Shown here: piece after piece, positions 50,401-61,900 of the stretch
Numbering within the stretch: the first letter of the stretch is position 1
How the letters are laid out: each line of letters starts with the position of its first letter
Assembly: GCF_009389715.1 (NCBI RefSeq)
Contig: NC_052409.1
Coordinates: 3,771,775-3,835,774, forward strand
Source of the DNA: Phoenix dactylifera
Taxonomy: Eukaryota; Streptophyta; Magnoliopsida; Arecales; Arecaceae
Direction of reading: 5' to 3'
DNA length: 64,000 nucleotides
The notes under the pieces: generated by a model
Told to the model about the DNA's origin: nothing
Databases searched by the model: none
The model's input: only the letters and a program-made list of their open reading frames with translations
Made by a program: the position numbers and the translations under genes

Positions 50401-52922
50401 TTCATGTGTCCTGAATAGGAGTCTTCCTTTGATATGCGTACAATTAGATCTATTAATTGGGGGCAAAGTAGCCAAAGTAAACTTAAGTCAGGTCATTTCC
50501 CTTTCTTTTTATGCTTGCTCTGACTATTTTCCTTGCATGCTCATATATTTTGTGGATTCTGTTGTTCATTTCGTGTTTCTCAATTGCATATGAACAGGTT
50601 AATATTTCTTTGTGGCCTCGTTTCAAGATGGTATTTGACATGCATCTCAACAGTTTGCGTAGTGCCAATGTGAAGACGTTATGGGAGGATGATGTTCATC
50701 CCCACTATGTAATGAGGCGCTATGCTGAGTTCACAGCCTCACTTGTTCACCTCAATGTTGAATATGGAGATGGTCAGGTTAGCTGGATATGTTCCACTGA
50801 TTTCCTGTTGTTTCTGCAAGTGTGTGAAGAACTGAAGATTGTTTTCCCCATGAGCTTAATAATATATGTCCCTGAACATATCATACTAAGATACTTCTTA
50901 TGTGAACTAAATTTTAATCTAGCACCATGCTTATGTAATATGTATATTTTATGTCATGTTGTGCGGCTTGGAGCATAAATGATTAACTTGTGTTTGCTTA
51001 AATCATTGTAGCTTGATTTGAATCTGGAACGATTGCGAATGGCAGTTGATGACTTGCTTGTTAAGTTGGCCAAACTATTCACGAAGCCAAAGTCTCAAAC
51101 TGTGTTTCTCATAAACAATTATGATATGACAATTGCCATACTAAAGGTAAGCATTTATGTACTGTAGTTAATTGAACATATTGCTACTTGAATTGCTTCT
51201 TAATTTGCTGTGTGCCTTGCTGTTGCATGATACTCTTTTTTCGTTTTTTTTGTAGGAGGCTGCTACAGAAGGTGGAAAAACACAATTGCACTTTGAGGAA
51301 CTGCTAAAGAGCAATATAGCTATATATGTGGTAAATATATGTGACAACTTGCTAAAACTGAAATGTATGTACAGTTTAAGTATGTGTATAGAAAAAAGGT
51401 TGCATGTACTTTGAGAAGTCATATATGTGGTTTTACTCATCCAAAACCAACATAGATTGATTGTGATAAGCTAAAGGGCATTTTTGGTATAATGAGACAT
51501 GAAGACAAATTGCTGGGGCATAGTTGCGAAAGGCATGTATGTGAGAAACCCAAAGCTATAAAACATAACTAGCTGTAAATCAGAACATGATTGAGGAAGA
51601 AGAGCTTAAAATTACAATAATTTTGACTAAAACAACAGTGGGAGGGGGTAGTGGCAGAAGAGGGCTATGTTAGTTTAGCAAAATATTGTTCACGTAAATC
51701 ATTATACAATTTTCTTGATATCTTTTATCTTCCATCTATTCTTATGCATGTTGATTTTTTAGCCTTTTACAGTGAAGTTGTAAACCATAGTTTAGACTCG
51801 TTATGAAGTCTTAGATATCCTCTCTGGATAATTAATCCATGTTGTTGTAGCCTATTGGAGATACTTTGCCCTGGATTTGGAACACTTCGATAGGGCATAA
51901 TTGTCTAGCTAAGATTTCCATCTTCCAGCAAATGTTGCTGCATATCAGTATCAACTCCATTACCATTATGGGTTCTCAATAAAATTGTTTAGAGCTTTTT
52001 TCACATTAAGTGAGCTAGATGCTGGGGCAAATTTGTGCATATGATTTTTACAGTAGTTTCCTTTGTCACCAGAAGGGATAACATTCTTTTGCAGTATACT
52101 CACCTTTCTGATTTTGCTAGTTGTTAGTGTCTGGATAGTGAACCATTCTAATTCCAGAGCTTAAGATGCAACCGATGGTTTCAATGATTTCGAAAAAGCT
52201 GTTAACAATTAAGCATCCTGGATGACTAGCAAGAACTTGGTAAATGGTTTCAGAAATCTGAGACTTTTTCTTTTTCAAAAAAAAATCAAATCAAATACTA
52301 TATTTTTACAATGCTAAGAAACCTTTTTTCAATATAAGCATCAATTTTCATACTCCGGTTTAAAAATCAAGCCATCTGGATGTCATCAAAAGATTGACTC
52401 TTTCTTTTGTTTAAGAAGCTTGACCCTTCCATAATACTGCAGGAAGAATTGCTTGCGGAGCATTTTAGTGATCTCATCAAATTTGTCAAGACACGTGCTT
52501 GTAAGTTGGAATATTAAAATTTTATTTATTATTCAGTATATGCCATTGAGGGATTTGATGACTTTCATATATTTATACCAGCTGAGGAGACGAGTAGTAA
52601 CTCAGAGGGGCCCACCATTAGTGATGTTGAACCGATGGTCAAGGATTTTGCAAGCAGATGGAAGGCTGCAATAGAGCTGATGCACAAAGATGTGATCACT
52701 TCTTTCAGCAATTTTTTGTGCGGGATGGAGATCCTCAAGGCTGCATTGACACAGCTTCTGCTATACTATACTAGGCTCTCTGAATGTGTCAAGAGAATTT
52801 CTGGTGGCTCTGCTCTGAACAAGGACTTGGTTTCCATATCCTCGATATTATATGAAATCAAAAATACTCGAGGACCTTTTAGTTCTTCAGTCCTTTTCAA
52901 CCTAGTGGAAACCCAGGAATGA
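29426..52922 (+). CDS. VPS52: Vacuolar protein sorting-associated protein 52 (GARP/EARP subunit)
   Basis: Twenty coding exons, all GT-AG and in phase, giving about 711 residues (Arabidopsis VPS52 is about this length): 29426-29428, 30989-31083, 32273-32330, 33995-34090, 35311-35412, 38110-38193, 39391-39471, 40262-40405, 41643-41734, 42933-43014, 43472-43654, 44838-44953, 45027-45085, 46257-46357, 49725-49775, 50598-50777, 51012-51146, 51256-51330, 52443-52500 and 52582-52922. VPS52 is a core subunit of the GARP and EARP tethers that receive endosome-derived vesicles at the trans-Golgi network; in Arabidopsis it is POK, needed for pollen tubes. Recognised blocks include 'ILAKGTKLREYTKGVENN', 'LHDQIHDCDNILSQMETLL' (N-terminal coiled coil), 'KPKTNIQILQQSVLLKYK', 'EDDVHPHYVMRRYAEFTAS' and 'SFSNFLCGM'. 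Exon 1 is proposed to code only the ATG. If that is wrong, an ATG at 30983 in frame with exon 2 is the alternative. Introns 5 and 14 are the longest (2.7 and 3.4 kb); intron 12 is only 73 bp. Confidence 0.95.
30247..30438. repeat. Near-identical 96-bp tandem duplication in VPS52 intron 1
   Basis: Units 30247-30342 and 30343-30438 look identical by eye; each starts TGAAAGATCTTGCATGGCAG and ends GAGGAGCTGC. Such identity implies a recent event or an assembly artefact. The unit contains stop codons in the forward frames that I checked. Confidence 0.9.
41753..42090. repeat. Two-copy tandem duplication in VPS52 intron 9
   Basis: Units of about 168-170 bp (41753-41920 and 41921-42090), both starting AACTTCATTTTCTTGATACT and both containing GCATTGTCTCTGTTTTATTA and CCACTCCTGCATCT. 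Scattered differences and a short indel show moderate age. The first unit starts just inside the splice donor. Confidence 0.8.
45635..46160. mobile_element. hAT-like MITE with perfect 8-bp target duplication
   Basis: Ends CAAGGTT...AACCTTG (7-bp perfect terminal inverted repeat) flanked by AGTGAAAT at 45627-45634 and 46161-46168. CA...TG ends with 8-bp duplications are the signature of hAT transposons. The core is GA-rich and codes no transposase. It lies in VPS52 intron 13, ending 96 bp before exon 14. Confidence 0.75.
46358..48882. other. Long first part of VPS52 intron 14
   Basis: Intron DNA whose stretch at about 47280-48190 is GC-richer and less T-rich than neighbouring introns, which suggests an old inserted sequence. 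No domain, terminal repeat or duplication was recognised. Confidence 0.3.
48883..49152. mobile_element. hAT-like MITE, 270 bp, 7/8 target duplication
   Basis: Left end CATGGTCTGCCGTATTG; right end in reverse complement CAAGGTCCGCAATCTCG. Flanks are GGTCAGGG (48875-48882) and GGTCAGAG (49153-49160), one mismatch. The interior is dense in GGTAC/CCGTACC palindromes, as in the other copies. It lies in VPS52 intron 14. Confidence 0.65.
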
Positions 52923-55907
52923 CATCATTTCAAAATATCAAAGGAGGAAAAAAAAATCAGTGGATCATAGGGCTGTTCCCATGTTGCCAGCCTTTTTTTT
53001 CAGATGCCGTTCAGTCATGGTTATTTATTTTGTGGAGTTGACAGCTGCAGTTCTGTTAGTGTCGGATAATTCGGCGGGTACAAAAGGGCTATAGTTGCTT
53101 GACTGTATGTTTATGTTCAGCTGAATGTCCAATGTATTAACAATGAATAATTGGAGGAGGGTATGTTATAAGTTAGATTTTAATTGTAACTGTATGTAAG
53201 TATTCCATCTCCCTGTTGCCCTAGGTGTGCTCAGAAGAGGTAATATCTTGACGACTGATGCAACATGTGATTGATCCATGTTGTTCAGGAGCACTGCATT
53301 GTCGCTGTTAAGTGAAGCAGGAGTTGCAACGAGTACTGAGGCTGCTCAAGGGCGCTGAAGTCATTTTCATCTCGTACTTGGACAAATTTTGAGCTTCTGT
53401 AGCTCAATTTTTATCAGGGGGTGACCAAAGCAAGACCATACTAATGCCGTGAAATATATTTCCTTCCTTTTAGAGATCTTCAACGTTCAATATTAAGTGC
53501 TTTATCTCATGAGCAAGCTGGGCTTGCATGCCAATCTTCTGTAAAATAGTTGTGGATTAATTTATGGGGTACGTGGTGATTTTGCCAACTGTTACAATAA
53601 TTTGTGGATATCTGGTATCTACGTGTATTATCTGCAGACCTCCATAGTTGCAAGGTTTTCCAACTTTATGAGCATCTCTCGCCCAGAGGCAACAAACTAG
53701 CACATCACCCTCCTTGATTTCAGGTGGATCTATTTGGCAAAGCAGTGAATGGGGACAAGTTATGTGGTTTCAATTGCAAAATATTAAGAAGAATGGTGGT
53801 AGCCTGGTGGTCGTATGATGAGAAGGGAAGAAAGCACATAATTTTTCGGGTTCTTGGTGCATTGTGATTCTACGAATTCATCTATAGGACAATTTAACTA
53901 AGGGTAATCTATAAAAGGAAGTCCATTGATAGATTAAAAAAAAATCACTACGAATTCCTCTCAAACCAAGATGCATAATATAATCCCTACAGTCATGGCT
54001 TTGCGATTTGGAAGTGCCGAAGTAATGGATGAAAACTGAATACCACACGAATTCACTATAGCCATTTATTATCTTCGATTGCAAAATGTAATGTCCATGG
54101 TAAAACACAAAAATAAAGGACAAAAGAACGTAAATGATTCGAAGGAATGATTGTTCTAAGCAGCCAGTATAAAATGTAGTTAGCTGAAATAAAATAATAC
54201 ATTTTATAAAATATCTAAAATGATTGTTCTAACTTCTAAGATTATAGTATAAAGATTAACTGCTTCAGAACCCAAACTCAAATCTCTCACACTTCAGAGA
54301 GAGAAAATGCCTCTCTAAAAGAGATCCAGAAAGGAAGCTGCGTTGGAGCGGACATGGAGGGCTAGAGTTCTTGAGGCTTCGCTCTCTTCGGGATGAGAGG
54401 AAGTCTCTATGAACTCTTCTTGTCCTCCTCTATTTAGAACGGGGTTTGAGAGTTTGGAATCGAGTGGGTTAGAAACAAAAAAATGCAGTTCTACAAAAAA
54501 AGGTCTTGGATGAGATATTGAGAACTTCTAGCAATTTGGAGCTGCTGGGATTAGTTCAAATAGGATGAAAGAATTATTATTTATAAAATCCCATTAGAGA
54601 TGTATATTACATAAAATTTCCGAAGTTTGAACTTTGAACTAACCCTGACAAGCTACGTGCTGGGTTTAAAACAAAAAATCACCTTATGAAATTTGAACTA
54701 GTCTTGCAGCTTGCAAAGGACAGTTAATAAAACCTTAGAAGAAATTTATATTTATATAAAAGTATTCATGCTAAACTTGAACTTAGTTTCTGCAAGTGGG
54801 AAACCTTAGACTAGTTCAAACATGTGGGAAAGCTTTTTTTTTTTTTTGTAAACATCTATTTGACATATATAATACGCAAAAGGCCCTGAACTCTTTTTTC
54901 ATGGGTCCTGATTTCAGTTTGTGGTAGTTCCTGTTTGAGGGAGACCGGAGCTAGTTCAAATGTTACAGTACATTAGAAATTTAGATATGATCTCTCTCCC
55001 AATTAATCATTACAAACAAGTCCCTCACAAAGCCTGTAATAATAAATACATATTCAAATCCAGAAATTAAGTACACACTCAAATTTCAGATATTATGTGC
55101 ATACTCAAATTCTAGATATTACCTGATTTATCAATATATTAACTCATAGCTATTAAATTTGCTCCACAATTTTGATGTTGCCCTTTGGCATTTGAGGTGC
55201 TGTATTTTATCCTATCTCCTTACCCATGGTGTCCTTTATCGTGACCGCATACATAGTTAATATAATTTAATATCGATATACGCTACGTGACTATCTCATA
55301 ATCTTGAACATAATCTTATATGCACTCGTTACAATGCTCATGGCCACTATTATTTTATGGTATCAGTAAGACATGTGAAATTTAGATATAGTTTAAGTTC
55401 CGCCGTGAACAATAAATTACGGTCAAATTAATTTTTAAAGGATATTAAAATAGATATAGTTTAGTTTAGATATAGTTTAAGTTCCCACCCCAAAACTAAA
55501 AGACACCGAATCTTAGCACAAAGAGTCGAGCAAGTTTAGTTACGAGTTTCTATCAGAGAGCCCGGATTCGAAGGCAAGCCCTCATTGGCTCTGAAATCGG
55601 TGATTCCAGGCACCGGCTCCCATCGTTCTCTTGCTCCCCAGGGACAAGTTTCCCCTACGCGAGCTCGCCACGGCGATTCGAAACCCGAGGCCTCGCTCCC
55701 CCTTCGAAATAAATCACATAGAATAGAAAGGCTCCTTTTAACCCGCCGCCCCCTCCGGCGAAGCCGCCTCCCTTTTTGAGAGCTAAAAAGGAACGGAGCA
55801 AAAGAGGTATCGTCTTTTTTGATCTACCTTCTCCCGTCTATTGGAAGACGCGAAGCAGGCAAGAGGAGATATTCTTTATTGGACGGACGCGCTAGGGTTG
55901 CCGGCCG
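52923..55907. other. VPS52 3' UTR, spacer and DHODH promoter
   Basis: About 52923-53250 is the likely VPS52 3' UTR. The middle is AT-rich and gene-free. From about 55550 the sequence becomes GC-rich and C/T-rich and is the probable promoter and leader of the DHODH gene. Short frames here have no recognisable motifs. Confidence 0.45.
55046..55122. repeat. Degenerate 3-copy minisatellite, about 26-bp unit
   Basis: Three imperfect units of the form (A/C)ATACTCAAATTC(C/T)AGA(A/T)ATTA.GT follow each other directly in the VPS52-DHODH spacer. Confidence 0.55.
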
Positions 55908-58900
55908 ATGGCGACTAGGGTTTGGAGGAGCTCCATCCGGGATGGCCTGTTCAAGATGCTGAAGTCTGGGCCGGTTGGCGGAGGCTTCGCGCCGAGGCTG
56001 GCGAGCACCGCTGCCGGCATCGGAGGCGTCCCGAAGATCCCGCCATCGTCCAAGAAGGTATGAGCCTCTTTTTCTGATCAGCGTTTTATTTCTTTCATTA
56101 GATTGAACTCCGCTTTTTGTATCGGAAGTAATGGGGTTTCTTGATTAATGTTTGCTATAAAAAAAAGGTGTCTGATTCCTGGTCATAGTCAAAGCTAGGT
56201 TCTCTTCTTTGATCCTTGGATTCAAATGCTTTTGTAGTGGAAACAATGCTTGCTCACTGGAAGCAAATGCTTTTTTTTGGTTTTTCCTTTTTCCGATTCT
56301 TGGATTCACATTTGCGTTAGCTGATACATTTCAGACGTTGCTGTATCACGACTCAATTAGCAAATTGATTTTTTTTTAAAGATTTGGAAAAGTGTGCGGC
56401 TCCTTTTTTTAGGGTTGTTGTGTAGTCCTATTAATAAGAGAAAGCTATTCTAATATTTCTTTTGTGTAGGGAAGGTTATTAACTGGAACCATGATAGGGC
56501 TAGCAATAGCTGGAGGAGCTTACGTGAGTACGGCAGATGAAGCAACTTTTTGGTACATATTAAGATCTCAGAATGTATTCATGATGCTCTGTTGGTAGCT
56601 TCCTGCTTCATTTAGCTTGGCAGTATGCATTATATAATGCTTGAAAACTATTATGGGTATTTATTTACTCAAAACGTCAATTGGGACATGTTAGTCAGCA
56701 CTGAACAAGCTTCTCAATGATGTGTATTATATTATGATTAAGAATATCAACAGCTCTATCTTAAAACCTTCATTGACATCTTTCAAAGCTTATCTGCTAG
56801 TGAGGCTTGTGAACAATAGGATTGGAACTTATAGAATTGTGGGTTTCTCTATGTTTGTGACGAAGTTCCTACCTTTAGATTTGGTTGTTCATCCACACTT
56901 ATTTGTTTTGGTGTTGGATTTAACCTCTTGCACGTTTAGGTATGTCCAGAGTCTTTCCCCCTTTTTTTTTGTCTTCCCCGTTCCAAGTGTTCATATAAGG
57001 TTCATCTCACAGATTTTTGACATGAACTGTCATCTAATTTCTTCTTCTTTTTTTTTGTTGAAAGCTAAATAGACATTTGAAAAAAACAAACTCACTCACA
57101 GCATATATAGAACTCTCTCATATGCCACTTATATTTCTCTCTGTGTGTGTAAGAGATAGAGAAAGTCTAATTAACTGCCTAAGTCCTGTACTTAACTGTT
57201 TGTTGTTAAATATTTGATAACGATTGATTTAAGTCAGTGGCTCTCTCTTTATACAGCATATGGTTGAATCACTACACATGTATATGAATATAGACGTGTG
57301 TGTGTGTGTGTGTGATGGAGGAACCAAGTCGATACTGTGTTAGTGACTAATGAACTCTATAATATAGCCAAACCATCAAGGGTCAAAATCTTGGTTATGA
57401 TTTCAGTTTTGTGTACCAACTGAGCTAGGTGAGTTTTAGTTTTGGTGCTCTGGCTCTAATTGCATCAGTTTTGCTTGAGTATTATGAAAACAACAAAATA
57501 ACATCAATTAAATAAGGAAGGAAGAAAGTCGATAAATAGAATAAGTAGGAGGATGACAACATTTTAAGGTACAATTCTGTGAATATATTGTTTTGGTGGT
57601 TTCACATAAATATCCTCTTTTGAACTTATGTTCAGACTTCAGAGTGTACTGTATCATTGTACTTTTTGAACTTATGTTAATAGAAACGTCAGTACGGTTT
57701 CAACTCTAGGATAGTGAAGCCTAAATAAAAAAAAAATGGCTTTCCATCTAAATCTCTTTGCAAATCTTTTAAGAACTCCAAAATCTATTTTGAATTGAAA
57801 GAGAATGCTTCTTGACGCTGAACAAATGAAGAAACAACAAAATATTAAGTCACACATATTATACAGGAAAAGTTGGCCTTATAAGTTAGTTTCTGTGAAA
57901 CTCTAAAACTATTCAGTGTCCAGCTCAACTAAGCTGGTTTTCTTTTATTATGGAATGCCAAACAAAAGGATCATGCATTAAGTCATATATCGACTGTTAG
58001 TGCTCTACCTTACAACTAAAACATATTCTGTTTTAGAGGGCTCACCTGTAACATGATAAGTATTTTGAAAACCTTTGCCAGAACGTCCAAACTACAAGTC
58101 TTTTCCTATCCTTTATCATGATTTCCATTTATGTTACCTCAGATATTTTCCTTCATGGTCTTTTAAAAGTGGTGTATGTAGCTGCATATGCAGATGCGTT
58201 CCCTAACTGCATTTCCTATATGCAGTTACTATATCCAGCAAAATCGAAGCTGCAGATGGGCCACATAGGTTGTTTGCATAGCATTCCACATGCAAGCACT
58301 TAGTCTTATCATTGTTCTAGCGGAGAAAAGGGTGATATGAAATCTTGTCACTGTGCTTGCAGTCCTCCAACATATAAGCCTTGCTTGCTTAGTTTCCATG
58401 TGTAGGAAGTGCTATCAAATAGAACCTAGATTATTCTGGAATCTTCCAGATCCAGGATTCTTTTGCAAAATATAGATGCTTATGTCTTTTTTGGCGTTCT
58501 TTGGATATTGCATGCTCTTAAGAAACCTTCATGCACTACTTTCCTGCAGGTGAGGCATTGAAAAGTTATTTGTACATGATAGATCCTATATTTACTTTCT
58601 GTATGCCTGTATTGTTAAGCTTCTTTTGCTGCAGATATTGTTCATATCTTAAGTATCTATGTATATATTAGGTAATTCTCTGTTTATCTGATTTATGATT
58701 CTTTACTCCTAATCTTGCAGCGGGTGGTTGTTCAAGGCTACAAAATTTTTGAACCCATTCTTTGCATTGCTAGATCCAGAGGTTGCTCATCGCTTGGCAG
58801 TTTCCGCTGCTTCTCATGGCCTTGTTCCTAGGGAAAAGAGACCTGACCCAGCAATACTGGGGTTGGAGGTTTGGGGGAGAAAATTTACAAATCCCATAGG

Positions 58901-61900
58901 TCTTGCTGCTGGTTTTGATAAAAACGCTGAGGCAGTTGAAGGCTTACTAGGACTAGGCTTTGGCTCTGTCGAAGTTGGCTCTGTTACTCCTATTCCCCAG
59001 GAGGGAAATCCTAAGCCTCGTATCTTCAGATTGCGCCAGGAGGGGTAAGCATGTATGTTGTGACTGAGTTTCTTAAAATATTAATTTACCATTAAACTGA
59101 TTGCATTAGATAGTTTTATGATATTGAAGTGTGCATATCTAGTATTTGTTGGTATTTGATCTTTGAATTCATTTTTATATTCCATTAATCATTGAGGTGC
59201 TTAACATTGTTGGCAGTGCTATAATTAATCGATGTGGGTTCAATAGCGAAGGTATTGTGGTGGTTGCAAAGCGTCTTGGTGCCCAGCATGGTAAGAGGAA
59301 GATGGAAGAAACTTCGAGCTCGTTACCTTCATCAGGTGGTGAAGTAAAGCAGGGAGGAAAGGCAGGTCCTGGCATTTTGGGCGTTAATCTTGGCAAAAAC
59401 AAGACAAGTGAAGATGCAGCTGCTGACTATGTTCAAGGAGTCCATACTTTATCTCAGTATGCTGACTACTTGGTATCTCATCAATCTGCTTCTAATATCA
59501 TGATGCAAGGTTAATGATCTTTTGATCTGTAGTTATATGCCATTTCGTCTCATGCATGAGATGCCAGAAATTCATCACCACTGGTTCCAGTGAGTTCCTT
59601 TGGTTGGTTATAAGTGCTGGTAAAGTCATCTTTATGGCCAAAATGACCATAAGATGAGTTGCAGCAAATAAGGCTGCAATATGAATGCTTGAATTGCATG
59701 ATATATGTGCTTCTATGGGGCAGTTACTGTCTCCTAAATAACATACTTAGAGTTCCAGTGACTTGTTACATGTGCAACCAAACATCAGATTGTAACTGCA
59801 CTTCTATTGTAATTGTAGCAAAATGAAAACCTTGGCTACATGAAAACTCAGCTACTTTCAGCCAAACAGATCCCAAGGCTTTTGGCTATGCATATATGGA
59901 TGTGTTTTTGAAGTAAGGAATATTGTAGTGAGACATGCCAGAATACTATGTTCTTTTTTATTTTTTATTGGCTGGCCAGCTTTCTAACTGCATTGGATGT
60001 AAGGGTAGCAATCTTGGTACTAGACCTCGTACCGGTGCCCAACTGGTACACCCAATAGTGAGTATCGGTATGGTACATACCTTGGTAGCGACACTTAAAA
60101 CAGGAGGCGTACCTAATCTCAGTAGGTATGGTATGGTACATGCCATACCGGTTGGTACGGTCGAAGATCGCAAAGCTTGGTCACAAGGAATTTTGGCTGC
60201 TCGCTGTTTATTCATGTGGCTCGGATTGTTGAGGGCAGCCCAGATGTCTGTCATTCTAGATTTGTAAGACATATTCACAGTATAAGTTGCCTTCCTTTCT
60301 CTTTTGTTTCTTGGAGCTGTTGTCATGTCATGAGGGGTTCTAGCCTGTTGGAGGTTGGACTCTGCTCCCTTTATTTCTGCTACCTGCACTTTATATTTGT
60401 AGCCCCCTGTGGTACTGCACACCTTCCATAAAACACAAATACTTCAATTTCAGTTAAAAGTGCTCATTCATGTTCTTAAACAGATCTGGTGAAGTAATAT
60501 ATAGTTTATTATTTACCATGGCAGTAAAGGGGGAAAAAAATCAAATACTGCTTTCAAACCAGTGCAAGTTCGTACCCGAAATTCATAGTTGTAGAAATAT
60601 GGCATTAGAATTTCCTGTGTTATTTCATCTTTGCTGGCACCATTCCAGTGCTGCTTTCATATCTAATAGTTTCTTGATTAGAAAAAAGGAGGAATATGTG
60701 ATCACGTTCTGCACTCTTATATTCCACTAGTTGAATGAGCCTTGTCATCTCACTCAATGGTAGAGTATGACTGGAGCATTAATTCATGGCCATCTAAAGT
60801 TTGAGTTGGTGCCAGGGTGGGAGTCAAGTAAGCTCATCAACAAACTGTGCTCTTGATTTGACCTAACATTATATCATAATATTGGTGTTAGCTATAAATG
60901 ATGAAATGTTATTTACTGCATTTGTTTGGTTCTCTTAGGTAAAAGCATGATTGCAATGACCATTTTTATTTGATTCATATGATATAAAGCTAACCTCATA
61001 TTTATAGGGGAAGGCAACAAGGCAGTCATTGAACAAGACAAACCTTATTATAAGCTGTCCTTGAGTGAAAATTTTCAGTTATTTTGATTTCTATCTCTTA
61101 TAAGTTACCAGTTAAATATTCCATATTGTTTTAAGTAATCTGCTTATGACATCTGACTGATTATGGACTATGTTTTCTAATTTTCAAAGTAGTTTTTTGA
61201 ATTATGCTATGAATATTAATGATGGATTTTATTGTATTTCAAATCATATCATGTTTCAGGTCATAAATATCTCTTCACCAAACACTCCCGGGCTTCGCAA
61301 ACTTCAGGGGAGAAAACAACTGAAAGATCTTGTTAAAAAGGTTTGGAACTTGGAGTTTTTTAAATGGCTGTTCTCCTCTGGTCCTCCCTGTTACTATTTT
61401 CTTTCGACTTGATAATTTAGTGTACTTTAGATGCCGTGTAATTGATTCTTTTGCGATTGACATATAGGTGCAAGCTGCTCGTGATGAGATGCAATGGGCA
61501 GAGGAGGGTCCACCACCATTGCTAGTGAAAATTGCACCTGACTTGTCTAAACAGGACCTTGATGATATTGCGGCGGTATATACTCAGATTATTCTTTTTC
61601 CCCCTCTTATACTTTCCTATGTTCTCATAATCTTCTTTTATGCTTTTCTAGGTTGCTCTTGCTCTCCACTTGGATGGGTTGGTAGGTTTCCTCACTATTT
61701 ATCTTTGTGCCTTTGCTTTGCTACTTCGAGTTAATACTTCTCAATAAATCCTTTTAGCTGCATTTGTGCAGGCATTTTATTATTTGGTTTGGTTGTTGTT
61801 TTGGGTGGGGAAGGATAATTGCAGTGCTTTACTCAAGGATTGAAGTCCCGATATTGTTATCCATCATGGTTTAGTCTCAGGTTGGTATGGTATCAGGACA

